NCBI RefSeq assembly: GCF_019973615.1 | Contig: NZ_AP024238.1 | Coordinates: forward strand, 2,542,001 to 2,606,000 | Length of the DNA stretch: 64,000 nt | Direction: 5' to 3' | Origin: Rhodoferax lithotrophicus | Lineage (GTDB): Bacteria; Pseudomonadota; Gammaproteobacteria; Burkholderiales; Burkholderiaceae_C | Notes under the pieces: generated by a model | Databases searched by the model: none | Told to the model about the DNA's origin: nothing | Seen by the model: the letters and a program-made list of their open reading frames with translations, nothing else | In this document: in pieces, positions 9,007 to 17,014 of the stretch | Layout: every line of letters starts with the position of its first letter | Numbering within the stretch: position 1 is the first letter of the stretch | Program-made: the position numbers and the translations under genes

Positions 9007-9792
9007 ATGAAAAACAAACTTGTCTCCAATATTGCCTTAGTTGCCCTGATGGGTAGCCTGTCTGCAGCGGCACTTGCTCAAAACGTGGCCGTTGTGAATG
9101 GCAAAGCTGTTCCGATGGCCCGCGTGGAGGCTCTGAGCCAACAAGTGGCACGCTCTGGTCGTCAAGTCACTCCCGAGATGCAACAACAAATCAAGGACGA
9201 AGTGATTGCCCGTGAAGTATTCATCCAGGAAGCTCAAAAAATGGGACTGGACACCTCTGAAGACTTCAAAACCCAAATGGAACTGGCCCGCCAAACCATT
9301 TTGATCCGCGAGCTGTTCACCAATTACCAAAAGACCCACGCCGTGACGGATGATGAGATCAAAGCGGAATACGACAAGTTTGTCGCAGCCAACAGCGGCA
9401 AGGAATACCGTGCCCGCCATATTCTGGTTGAAAAAGAGTCTGAAGCCAAGGCCATCGTTGCCCAACTCAAAAAAGGTGGCAAGTTTGATGAGATCGCTAA
9501 AAAATCCAGCAAAGACCCAGGCTCCGGTGCCAAGGGTGGTGACCTGGACTGGGCACCTGCTGGCAACTACGTGGCTGAATTTGCCACGGCTTTGACCACA
9601 CTCAAAAAAGGTCAATTGACCGACACTCCGGTGAAATCACAATTTGGTTACCACGTGATACGCCTGGACGACGTGCGTGATGCCCAGTTGCCCAAGCTGG
9701 AAGATGTCAAGCCCCAAGTGTCACAACAACTGCAACAGCAAAAACTGGCTCAATACCAGAACGAACTGCGCAGCAAAGCCAAAGTTGAATAA
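9007..9792 (+). CDS. Periplasmic peptidyl-prolyl cis-trans isomerase, parvulin (PpiC) type
   Basis: A 261-residue secreted foldase. Residues 1-24 form a Sec signal peptide ending ALAQ. An N-terminal helical chaperone-like region (about 25-130) precedes the parvulin domain at about 135-225 (YRARHILVEKE, FDEIAKKSSKDPGSGAKGGD, LDWAPAGNYVAEF, VKSQFGYHVIRLDD). This layout is that of SurA/PrsA-like foldases that help outer-membrane and secreted proteins fold. The start at 9007 has AGGAA upstream; the longer frame beginning inside the bolA tail is unsupported. The gene ends the selO-to-parvulin run at a strong terminator. Confidence 0.93.
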   Translation: MKNKLVSNIALVALMGSLSAAALAQNVAVVNGKAVPMARVEALSQQVARSGRQVTPEMQQQIKDEVIAREVFIQEAQKMGLDTSEDFKTQMELARQTILIRELFTNYQKTHAVTDDEIKAEYDKFVAANSGKEYRARHILVEKESEAKAIVAQLKKGGKFDEIAKKSSKDPGSGAKGGDLDWAPAGNYVAEFATALTTLKKGQLTDTPVKSQFGYHVIRLDDVRDAQLPKLEDVKPQVSQQLQQQKLAQYQNELRSKAKVE

Positions 9793-9815
9793 ATCTTCTT
9801 TCTTGACTTTGTATT

Positions 9816-9848
9816 AAAAAACGCGGCTGATGGCCGCGTTTTTTTTTC
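9816..9848 (+). terminator. Bidirectional intrinsic terminator between convergent genes
   Basis: A 7-base GC stem, ACGCGGC and GCCGCGT (9821-9827 and 9833-9839), with a 5-base loop. It is flanked by an A run on the left and a run of about nine T on the right, so it can end transcription from both the isomerase gene and the opposing acyltransferase gene. Confidence 0.92.
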
Positions 9849-9864
9849 ATGATTTTTCCACTAC

Positions 9865-11826
9865 CTACGGTAGCGTAGAGCACGTTGCCACCCTTGCTGA
9901 GTTCAACGCTGACAGTGCCACTTGTATCGGTTGCGTAAATTGCAAGCTAGCTTGCTGGGATAGATGTGAGACATCCCTGAAATTAGCTTCACCCCCTTGC
10001 GCCAGACGACAAACTTTATCGTCACACAAGCTGCCGATAGGGTCAAGCAACACCACTTGGCCCCGACATACTTGATCTGCCAGTTCAACACGTAATCTGG
10101 TGCGTATGGCCAAGGCATTGGCTTGACTGCTCAATGGTATGGTGAGTTTGTCAATGGCATGCCCGGCCTTGAGTTGCTGCACGGACCAGTTTTGAGGCAC
10201 ATCCATACCGGGCTCGGGCAAGGGACCAATCAAGAGCACTCTTTTCCCGTGTCTTGCTAATTGCTGGACCAGTGCCACCGTACGATTAAAACTGGCATCC
10301 GAACTCCACAAGCGTCCAAGTACCACGGTGTGAATCGACGGCGTTTGGACCAGCAAGGTGTTGACCTCATCGTTAAACCCGGCACAGGTCTGGGCAATGG
10401 ACTCCGGCAGGCCCGTAACTTGACCAGGCAGTGTGGCACGACAACCACTCTGGGTGGCGATCAAACCGCCCTGCCCTAGTGCCAAGGCAGCATCAGTCAA
10501 CGCTGAAAGGTATTGATTGGCGTGTGAGTCGCCCCATAACAACAACTGCGGATGGGCACTTGAACCCGCTCCAAAATGGCAGAACGGCTCTGGTGCGTCC
10601 TTGGTCGAATCACCACGGCGGAAACACTCGTCACGCGGGGTATTGAAAAATACTGCGGCAGAAGCCCGTTGCACATAATCCGGTAAACGCTGTGGTACCC
10701 CACGGGTTTTGATGACCAATACCCCAAACAGTAGCACCAGCAGCCACACGGTGAGCACGCCACCTAATAATCGACGGGCCGTCCACCAACCAGTTCGTAA
10801 GCGGGTGGGCTGCTCTACCCAACGCCAACTCAATACGGCCAATACTAAGGACAAAGCCACCAGCTCGAGCAGCATCCCGCGGGTCAGATCACCCGAAGGA
10901 CTTTGCACATATTGGCGAGCAAATACCAATACTGGCCAGTGCCACAGGTAAAACGAATACGACACATCACCCAGGCGTTGTAACGGCCAACTGCGCCAGA
11001 TACGGGCGGTGACAGGTGCATCACCCGCAGCCATCCACAGCACGGCCGCCCCCACAGGAAGCAGTGTCCAAGGCCCCGGCCAGTTCATGGCTGGAGAAAG
11101 CCCGGCAAAACTTCCCAGCAAGAGCAGCAAGGCCAACGCCGAGGCCGGGCTACACCAGCGCGGATGCTTCCAGACGGGTCTCCAAGCCCCCAGCAGACAG
11201 CCCGATAAAAATTCCCAGGCGCGCGTCAGCAAACCATAAAACGCATCCGCCGGATGAGTTTGCCCAGCCCACAAAGCCCAGAGCAGCGAAGCCAGCCAAA
11301 GCAGCCCCAGAACAAGCCTGAGATGCTGCCGCGCCCAACGCCACACCAGCGCCATCAGCACCGGCAAGACCGCATAAAACTGCCCTTCGACCGACAGCGA
11401 CCAGGTGTGTAACAAAGGCTTGGCATGGGCGGCCAGATCAAAATAGCCCTGCTCACCGGTAAAGGCCAGATTCGACAAGAAAAACAAGGCTGCCATGACA
11501 TGGCGGGTGCTTTTCAAATAGTCATAAGGCAGCACAAACCACCAGCCCCAGAGCAAACAGGCCGCACACATCACCGCCAATGCCGGGAAGATGCGTCGAA
11601 GTCGGGCCCGGAAAAATCCGGCAAATGAAAAATGACCCCGCTGGTGTGCAGCCAGAATATGCGAGCCAATCAGAAAACCCGAGATGACAAAAAAAACGTC
11701 CACTCCGGCAAAACCACCTTGCGCCCCCGGCATGCCGTAATGGTAGGCCACCACGGCCAACACGGCAAAGGCCCGCAGGGCATTGATGTCGGGCCGGAAG
11801 TCAGCCGCCTGAACCAGGTCTTTCAT
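9865..11826 (-). CDS. Acyltransferase-3 / SGNH hydrolase fusion (OafA/YrhL type)
   Basis: A 653-residue membrane protein. The N-terminal half is an acyltransferase-3 domain with about ten helices, beginning RPDINALRAFAVLAVVAYHYG (membrane histidine in YHYG), with GVDVFFVISGFLI, RLRRIFPAL, LLHTWSLSVEGQFYAVLPVL and YSFYLWHWPVLVF. The C-terminal SGNH esterase-like domain (about 430-640) carries the serine in LLLWGDSHANQYL and the histidine in RDVSHLSQ. Such fusions O-acetylate cell-surface glycans such as LPS O-antigen or peptidoglycan. The acceptor is unknown and no glycan cluster is near. Start set at the ATG at 11826 rather than an upstream TTG. It ends at the bidirectional terminator. Confidence 0.9.
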   Translation of the reverse strand: MKDLVQAADFRPDINALRAFAVLAVVAYHYGMPGAQGGFAGVDVFFVISGFLIGSHILAAHQRGHFSFAGFFRARLRRIFPALAVMCAACLLWGWWFVLPYDYLKSTRHVMAALFFLSNLAFTGEQGYFDLAAHAKPLLHTWSLSVEGQFYAVLPVLMALVWRWARQHLRLVLGLLWLASLLWALWAGQTHPADAFYGLLTRAWEFLSGCLLGAWRPVWKHPRWCSPASALALLLLLGSFAGLSPAMNWPGPWTLLPVGAAVLWMAAGDAPVTARIWRSWPLQRLGDVSYSFYLWHWPVLVFARQYVQSPSGDLTRGMLLELVALSLVLAVLSWRWVEQPTRLRTGWWTARRLLGGVLTVWLLVLLFGVLVIKTRGVPQRLPDYVQRASAAVFFNTPRDECFRRGDSTKDAPEPFCHFGAGSSAHPQLLLWGDSHANQYLSALTDAALALGQGGLIATQSGCRATLPGQVTGLPESIAQTCAGFNDEVNTLLVQTPSIHTVVLGRLWSSDASFNRTVALVQQLARHGKRVLLIGPLPEPGMDVPQNWSVQQLKAGHAIDKLTIPLSSQANALAIRTRLRVELADQVCRGQVVLLDPIGSLCDDKVCRLAQGGEANFRDVSHLSQQASLQFTQPIQVALSALNSARVATCSTLP

Positions 11827-11880
11827 GTTTTGGCACAGGCCAGGAAAGCATTTTTTGATCCCCAATCACCCCAACACATG

Positions 11881-12231
11881 TCAGTGCGGATTTTCAAAAA
11901 ACAGGTAGTTGGAAGCGTAGTCGCTGATCTCGAAATAGACCTTCTTCTCGCCCGGATCAGCCATGAAATTGAGGTTTTCGTCCATGATGCCGTAGCCAAA
12001 GCGGTACGGGCGCGGCAAGTTGTCTTGCGTGCCCATGGCGGTGGAGAGTTTGTCGATTTTGATAAAGCGCCGCACCACTTTGTCACCGGCATAAAACTCC
12101 AGCACACCGTTGGTACCCGTCCAGTTCTGAATGTCACGGCTGATCTTGTTTTGTTGCTCCTGGGTACAACTTGTTAAAAGAAAAATGGCTGTAGCGCTTG
12201 TTAATAAAGCACGAGTAGCTCTTAATTTCAT
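11881..12231 (-). CDS. Small lipoprotein of unknown function
   Basis: A 116-residue protein with a lipoprotein signal: positive start KLRATR, hydrophobic stretch, and lipobox LLTSC at about 18-22. The mature part (FYAGDKVVRRFIKIDKLSTA, YRFGYGIMDENLNF, YFEISDYASNYLFFENPH) is compact and I do not recognise a named domain. It sits between rlmB and the acyltransferase gene, all in one direction. Oddly, its first 50 or so coding bases match the interspersed palindromic repeat found elsewhere in the window, so the signal peptide appears to be made from a repeat copy. Confidence 0.78.
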   Translation of the reverse strand: MKLRATRALLTSATAIFLLTSCTQEQQNKISRDIQNWTGTNGVLEFYAGDKVVRRFIKIDKLSTAMGTQDNLPRPYRFGYGIMDENLNFMADPGEKKVYFEISDYASNYLFFENPH

Positions 12232-12240
12232 AGCTAATTC
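12183..12240 (-). repeat. Palindromic interspersed repeat copy, inside the lipoprotein gene start
   Basis: Read on the minus strand it has the order of the family: AGCTACT, a GTGCTTTATTAACAAGCGCT core and then ACAGCCATTTTT. The intergenic copies show TAGCTACTAGCGCTT and AGCGCTAGAGGC. Here the sequence is translated as the lipoprotein signal peptide. Confidence 0.65.
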
Positions 12241-12260
12241 TCCTTGAGTGGACGGTAAGC

Positions 12261-13043
12261 TTACGCGGGCTGGGCCGCAGAGCGCTGGCGCAGCGCCTCA
12301 TACAGACAGACACCACTGGCCACTGAAACATTCAGGCTTTCAACCGCACCACGCATCGGAATACTCACCAGCTGGTCACAGGTTTTGGCGGTGAGTGCAC
12401 GCATGCCGTCACCTTCAGCCCCCAACACCAGCGCCACCGGGCCCTTGAGGTCAACTTGGTAAAGCGTCTGGCTGGCTTGATCGCTGGTGCCAATCACCCA
12501 AATGTTGCGCTCCTTGAGCTCGTTCAAGGTACGTGCCAGATTGGTCACCATGAAATACGGCACGGTTTCTGCCGCACCACTGGCCACTTTGGCCACCGTG
12601 GCATTGATGCCGACCGCATGGTCTTTGGGGGCAATCACGGCGTGTGCGCCGGCACCGTCGGCCACACGCAAACAGGCACCCAGGTTATGCGGGTCGGTCA
12701 CACCATCGAGCACCAAAATCAGCGGCTGGATGCGTTCTGCCAGCGGCACATCGAGGTTGGCGGCTTCCAGGTTTTCCAGCAGCTCATCGAGCGAATGCAC
12801 CTGGGTGATGGCTTGTACCCGGGCGACAACACCCTGGTGGCCATGGCTGCCACACAGGCGGGCCAGCCGCACGCCATCAGCCTCCTGAATGCGCACTCCA
12901 GCCTCCTGCACACGCTCCACAAACTGGCGCATGCGGGCATCACGACGGCTGGGGTCAATAAAAATTTCAAGAATGGATTGGGGCGCGGTTTTCAGCCGCA
13001 CACCCACGGCATGAAAGCCGAACAGGTTTTTTGAGGTAGACAT
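12261..13043 (-). CDS. rlmB: 23S rRNA (guanosine-2251-2'-O)-methyltransferase RlmB
   Basis: A 260-residue SpoU-family (SPOUT) enzyme that methylates the ribose of G2251 in the peptidyl-transferase P loop, using S-adenosylmethionine. The N-terminal substrate-binding domain (FGFHAVGVRL, VRLARLCGSHGHQGVVARV) leads to the knotted catalytic domain with LVLDGVTDPHNLGACLRVADG (motif 1 with the key Asn and Arg), ALVLGAEGDGMRALT (motif 2) and SIPMRGAVESLNVSVASGVCLYE (motif 3). The ATG follows a short GC hairpin at 13045-13059. It is downstream of the ABC ATPase gene in the same direction. Confidence 0.96.
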   Translation of the reverse strand: MSTSKNLFGFHAVGVRLKTAPQSILEIFIDPSRRDARMRQFVERVQEAGVRIQEADGVRLARLCGSHGHQGVVARVQAITQVHSLDELLENLEAANLDVPLAERIQPLILVLDGVTDPHNLGACLRVADGAGAHAVIAPKDHAVGINATVAKVASGAAETVPYFMVTNLARTLNELKERNIWVIGTSDQASQTLYQVDLKGPVALVLGAEGDGMRALTAKTCDQLVSIPMRGAVESLNVSVASGVCLYEALRQRSAAQPA

Positions 13044-13044
13044 G

Positions 13045-13059
13045 CCCCGATTATCGGGG
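13045..13059 (-). other. Perfect GC hairpin immediately upstream of the rlmB start
   Basis: CCCCGA and TCGGGG separated by three bases, ending two bases before the rlmB start codon on the minus strand. No T run follows it, so it is not a normal terminator. It might limit rlmB initiation or end the ybbA message (inference). Confidence 0.5.
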
Positions 13060-13073
13060 GTGAGCTGCTCAAG

Positions 13074-13742
13074 TCAGACGATGCATCCCGCCTCAATCGT
13101 GATGGCACGTTGACAGCGTGCAGCGATGGCCCGGTCATGGGTCACCAAAACCAGGGTCGTACCAAGTTCGCGGTTCAGCTCAAACATCAACTCCATAATT
13201 TTCTCGCCCGTTGCAAAGTCCAAACTGCCCGTAGGCTCATCAGCCAGCAACAACGCTGGTTGAACTACAAAGGCTCGCGCCAACGCCACGCGCTGCTGCT
13301 CTCCTCCCGAGAGCACTTTAGGGTAATGCCCAAGACGCTGTGCCAGACCCACGCGGGCAAGCATATCGGTTGCGCTTTGGCGAGCATCGCGTCGCCCTGC
13401 CAATTCCAACGGCAGCATCACGTTTTCAAGTGCTGTCAAATTGCCCAGCAATTGAAAACTTTGAAACACAAAACCAACTTTTTCCGCTCTTTGCGCTGCA
13501 CGCTGATCCTCTGTCATGGCAAACATGTCTTGACCAGCCAAACGAACCGTGCCTCGACTAGGTGTATCCAGACCTGCAATGATCGACAGTAAAGTGCTTT
13601 TACCGGAACCAGACGCACCGACAATAGCCACTGTTTCCTTAAGTGCTAAGGCAAAATCAATATCACGCAAAATGTCGAGCGAACCGGTGGAGTCGGTCAC
13701 ACTTTTGAACACATGCTCTACCGAAATAATGTAATCAGACAT
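13074..13742 (-). CDS. ybbA: ABC transporter ATP-binding protein, YbbA/LolD type
   Basis: A 222-residue ATPase with Walker A GASGSGKSTLL, Q-loop FVFQSFQLL, signature LSGGEQQRVALARA, Walker B LLLADEPTG and switch H in LVTHDRA. The length and the FQLLGNLTALENVMLPLEL region match the MacB/LolD/YbbA group that extracts or exports lipophilic or lipoprotein cargo. The YbbA assignment also rests on tesA lying divergently next to it, as in E. coli. The usual partner permease (YbbP) is not in the window. The start codon overlaps the tesA start by 2 bases in the sequence CATG. Confidence 0.88.
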   Translation of the reverse strand: MSDYIISVEHVFKSVTDSTGSLDILRDIDFALALKETVAIVGASGSGKSTLLSIIAGLDTPSRGTVRLAGQDMFAMTEDQRAAQRAEKVGFVFQSFQLLGNLTALENVMLPLELAGRRDARQSATDMLARVGLAQRLGHYPKVLSGGEQQRVALARAFVVQPALLLADEPTGSLDFATGEKIMELMFELNRELGTTLVLVTHDRAIAARCQRAITIEAGCIV

Positions 13743-14418
13743 GAATTCCTTTAATGAAAACCAGCAAGTTAATCGACGTCACTTTATCGCGACGAGCGTT
13801 ATACCCATGCTTGTAGGGTTGAACCCCGTCGCTTTTGGTGCCACCAATTCAGGAAAACAGGCACGCAGCATCCTGATACTGGGTGATTCTTTGAGTGCCG
13901 AGTATGGGCTCAAACGTGGCAGCGGCTGGGTTGCTTTGCTGGAGAAAAAACTTACGGCTGAAAAAATATCTGCAACGGTGATCAACGCCAGTATCAGTGG
14001 CGACACCACGTCTGGTGGTCGCTCTCGATTGCCTGCACTACTGACTCAGCATCAACCTACTTTAGTAGTGATTGAATTAGGCGGTAATGATGCCCTGCGC
14101 GGCCTGCCTCTGGCATTAACCCAGGACAACCTGACCTCGATGACACATGCTGCGCAGCAAGCCAAGGCTCGCGTATTGCTGCTGGGCATGCAGGTCCCTC
14201 CCAACTATGGGCATCGTTATGCTGAAGATTTTGCTGAAATGTATGTAAAAACCGCCCAGACAAACCATGCAGCATTGCTCCCCTTCTTCCTCAAAGGTAT
14301 TGCCGATGTGCCGGATAGTCTGAAATGGTTTCAGGCTGATCGCATTCACCCCAAAGAAGAAGCCCATCCGATCATCCTGAATAACGTCTGGCCCCAAATT
14401 AAAAAAGGTCTGCAATGA
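13741..14418 (+). CDS. tesA: Arylesterase / acyl-CoA thioesterase I (SGNH family)
   Basis: A 225-residue GDSL/SGNH hydrolase. The blocks are ILILGDSLSAEYGL (nucleophile Ser), NASISGDTTSGG (Gly), VVIELGGNDALRG (Asn) and WFQADRIHPKEEAHP (Asp/His). The N-terminus carries NRRHFIATSVIPMLVGL, which resembles a twin-arginine signal, so the protein is probably periplasmic; TesA of E. coli is also periplasmic, with thioesterase, lysophospholipase and protease activities. Start chosen at 13741 because the next ATG would remove the signal. It overlaps the ybbA start head to head, and its stop overlaps mnmH in ATGA. Confidence 0.92.
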   Translation: MNSFNENQQVNRRHFIATSVIPMLVGLNPVAFGATNSGKQARSILILGDSLSAEYGLKRGSGWVALLEKKLTAEKISATVINASISGDTTSGGRSRLPALLTQHQPTLVVIELGGNDALRGLPLALTQDNLTSMTHAAQQAKARVLLLGMQVPPNYGHRYAEDFAEMYVKTAQTNHAALLPFFLKGIADVPDSLKWFQADRIHPKEEAHPIILNNVWPQIKKGLQ

Positions 14419-15497
14419 GCCTGACTCCTCTATCTGCCAGCGAGCTGATTGCTCATCTGACCGAGTTCGACACCATCATCGATGCCCGAAGCGAAGCCGA
14501 ATACGCACTGGATCACTTACCCAACGCGATTAACTGGCCCACATTGAATAATCAGGAACGGATTGAAATAGGCACACTTTATAAACAGGTCAATCCGTTT
14601 GAAGCGCGCAAGCGCGGTGGATTCATGGCTGCACGCAACATCGCAACACACATTGAACGTCACGTGTTGGACAAGCCCCGCGATTGGAAGCCTCTTGCCT
14701 ATTGCTGGCGTGGCGGGCAGCGCAGTGGCTCACTGTCACTGGTTTTGAGTCAGATTGGATTTCGTGTCACCTTACTCGAAGGCGGTTACAAGGCTTTTCG
14801 CGCTGCATTGGTAGAAGACACAGCCCAACAAGTGGCCCGGCTGAATTTCAAAGTGATTTGCGGCCCAACGGGCAGTGGTAAAACCCGCTTTCTGCATGCC
14901 TTGTCTGAACAAGATGCACAAGTACTTGATCTAGAGGATCTGGCCAAACATCGAAGTTCTGTGCTTGGTGCCATTCCCGGACTGGAACAGCCCACTCAGA
15001 AACGGTTCGAGACTCTTATCTGGGACAAACTGCGCCACTTTAAATCCGACAAAATTGTGTTTGTGGAAAGCGAAAGCAAAAAGGTTGGTAATCTGAGTGT
15101 GCCGCTCAGCCTGATGGAGAAAATACGCAACAGCCCATGCCTGAATCTTCAGTTGAATGACGAGGAGCGGGTGGCATTGCTGTTGGAAGACTACAGTCAC
15201 ATGGTCTGCGATGTGTCCTATTTTTGTGAACGCCTGGCTGTATTGATCCCGCTGAAAGGCCGGGCTGTGGTTGAAGCCTGGCAGAAGCTTGCGCGTGCCG
15301 GACAATTTGTTCCGGTCGTGATGGACCTTCTCCAACAGCACTATGACCCTGCCTACTTGCAGTCCATGCAACGCAACTTTGCTCAATTCACCCAAATGCG
15401 GATGCTGACTCCCGACAACCGCTCAGTCCAGGCCATGCATAAATTGGCAAGTTGCTTGTTGAGCAAACAAGGGATTGGCGAACCAGACCACGTATAG
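14415..15497 (+). CDS. mnmH: tRNA 2-selenouridine(34) synthase MnmH
   Basis: A 360-residue two-domain enzyme that replaces the sulfur of 2-thiouridine at wobble position 34 with selenium from selenophosphate, via a geranylated intermediate. An N-terminal rhodanese domain (FDTIIDARSEAEYALDHLP) carries the active cysteine in YCWRGGQRSGS. A P-loop domain follows with CGPTGSGKTRFL and the conserved VFVESESKKVGN. Translation starts in an ATGA overlap with tesA. It needs selenophosphate synthetase (SelD), which is not in the window. The presence of MnmH suggests the organism uses selenium in tRNA. Confidence 0.95.
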   Translation: MSLTPLSASELIAHLTEFDTIIDARSEAEYALDHLPNAINWPTLNNQERIEIGTLYKQVNPFEARKRGGFMAARNIATHIERHVLDKPRDWKPLAYCWRGGQRSGSLSLVLSQIGFRVTLLEGGYKAFRAALVEDTAQQVARLNFKVICGPTGSGKTRFLHALSEQDAQVLDLEDLAKHRSSVLGAIPGLEQPTQKRFETLIWDKLRHFKSDKIVFVESESKKVGNLSVPLSLMEKIRNSPCLNLQLNDEERVALLLEDYSHMVCDVSYFCERLAVLIPLKGRAVVEAWQKLARAGQFVPVVMDLLQQHYDPAYLQSMQRNFAQFTQMRMLTPDNRSVQAMHKLASCLLSKQGIGEPDHV

Positions 15498-15537
15498 CAA
15501 GCGGCCCTTGAATATCTGCGATTAAACGTCGGATGGT

Positions 15538-15702
15538 TTAATCAGAACCCGTAACAACCGACGACTCCTCTGCTGTTGGAGGGATATCGCCTGTACCCTC
15601 ACCCACTTTTCGTTGGGCTTTTTCTTTGAGTTTTTCTTCTTTTTTCTTCTTTTTCGCCAGTTCTTTTTGACGTTTTTCGTAGCCGTAATTAGGTGTTGCC
15701 AA
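15538..15702 (-). CDS. Small lysine-rich protein of 54 residues, TTG start
   Basis: A short minus-strand gene between mnmH and metC. The reading frame starts at TTG, the only possible start after an in-frame TGA four codons upstream. It gives ATPNYGYEKRQKELAKK at the N-terminus, then a dense Lys/Glu stretch, and ends in an acidic PPTAEESSVVTGSD tail. The N-terminal pattern PNYxYEKRQKELAKKKKKE resembles a small conserved hypothetical protein that I recall from many Burkholderiales genomes, which is the main support. No clear Shine-Dalgarno is seen. It is likely helical and basic in its middle, so nucleic-acid contact is possible, but function is unknown. Confidence 0.7.
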   Translation of the reverse strand: MATPNYGYEKRQKELAKKKKKEEKLKEKAQRKVGEGTGDIPPTAEESSVVTGSD

Positions 15703-15790
15703 GGTATGCTTTCAAGTTAAGACTACGATTTTACCCGGCAAGACACTCGGTTCCTTGAGACCCAACTAAAGTAGCCAATGATCGCTGCGC

Positions 15791-16996
15791 TTAGCGTAAG
15801 GTTGACAAAGCCTTTGACAAATCAGCCTGTAAATCTGAAGAGGATTCCAATCCAATTGAAAAACGTACCAAAATGCCCCGCTGCAAATAGCTTGGCCAAG
15901 TTGGACGCATGTTGGCAAGCTCATACGGCACGACCAAACTGATCGGGCCACCCCAGCTATAGCCGATTTTGAACAGCTGCAAAGCATTGCAGAAAACATC
16001 TACCTGCGCCTGGCTGAACTCAGGTTTAAAAATAACGCTGAACAAGCCAGCTGCACCACCTGCGTCATTGCGACACAGTGTTTGCCAATAAATATGACCA
16101 GGGGAATTGAGCAAGGCTGGATGCAACACTTGGGCAAATTCATGGCGTTGCTCACACCAAAGTGCCAACTCACGGGTAGTTTCGTCATGCGCACGGTAAC
16201 GCAAGGTCATACTGGGCAAAGAGCGCAGCACCAGCTCAGCATCATTCGCACCAACACCTAAACCGAGCCGCATGTGGCAAAGCTTGAGTTTCATGTGCAA
16301 CGACTCATCCTGCGTGATGACACTTCCCATAAGCACATCACCGCCCCCACTGGGGTATTTGGTCAAAGCATGGATAGAAATATCCACGGACAAGGGCTGT
16401 TGTGTACCCGGCACTAGATCAAACGGCTTGAAAGCCAGTCCAGCTCCCCAAGTGTTGTCTAGTGCGCAGTACACCCCTGCAGCCTTACACTGACGGACCT
16501 GTTCACACAGATCCGGGAATTCCAGTGTGACAGAGCCTGCGGCCTCCAGCCATACCAACTTGGTGTTGGATGTGATCTTGTCGGCCAAATCGGCAGGATT
16601 CATAGGATCAAAATACCTATGCGTGATGCCCCAATGCATTAACTCGCTTTCGGCTAAAGCTTTGGACGGGCCATACGCGTTGTCAGGAATCAAGACCTCG
16701 TCTCCCGATTTGAGCAACGCTAAAGCCACGGTAGCAATGGCAGCCAAACCGCTGGGGACCAACAAACATTGTCGCCCCCCCTCCAATACACACAAGCGCT
16801 CTTCCAGCATGTAGGTGGTTGGTGTACCGTGCAGGCCGTAGGTGTAAGCGGTTTTGTCCTTCCAATCAAACTCACGCATGGCCGCCACATTTGGAAAGAA
16901 CACCGTAGAGGCCTTGAAAACCCCAGGTTGTGGCGCAGCAAAACCAGCTGGCGGTTGATACGGATGGTGGATCAGTGAGGTAATTGAGTCAGTCAT
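15791..16996 (-). CDS. metC: Cystathionine beta-lyase MetC
   Basis: A 401-residue PLP enzyme of the Cys/Met metabolism family that splits cystathionine to homocysteine, pyruvate and ammonia in methionine synthesis. The PLP lysine is in HALTKYPSGGGDVLMGS; other family marks are LVPSGLAAIATVALALLKSGDEVLIPDNAYGP, DNTWGAGLAFKPFDLG-like sequence, and the C-terminal SWGGPISLVVPYEL and RFSIGLES. The YGLHGTPTTYMLEERL segment is characteristic of the bacterial MetC branch. It begins 18 bases after the phosphoribosyltransferase gene, so it looks like the tail of the purA operon. No riboswitch is seen ahead of it. Confidence 0.93.
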   Translation of the reverse strand: MTDSITSLIHHPYQPPAGFAAPQPGVFKASTVFFPNVAAMREFDWKDKTAYTYGLHGTPTTYMLEERLCVLEGGRQCLLVPSGLAAIATVALALLKSGDEVLIPDNAYGPSKALAESELMHWGITHRYFDPMNPADLADKITSNTKLVWLEAAGSVTLEFPDLCEQVRQCKAAGVYCALDNTWGAGLAFKPFDLVPGTQQPLSVDISIHALTKYPSGGGDVLMGSVITQDESLHMKLKLCHMRLGLGVGANDAELVLRSLPSMTLRYRAHDETTRELALWCEQRHEFAQVLHPALLNSPGHIYWQTLCRNDAGGAAGLFSVIFKPEFSQAQVDVFCNALQLFKIGYSWGGPISLVVPYELANMRPTWPSYLQRGILVRFSIGLESSSDLQADLSKALSTLR

Positions 16997-17014
16997 GAGT
17001 TGGAATATCGAAAT

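Noticed and set aside
9830..10075. Plus-strand frame of 81 codons after the parvulin gene
   Set aside because: It begins within the terminator hairpin and runs antisense through the acyltransferase gene.
16997..17014. SAM riboswitch ahead of metC
   Set aside because: Only 18 bases separate it from the upstream gene, leaving no room for a riboswitch.
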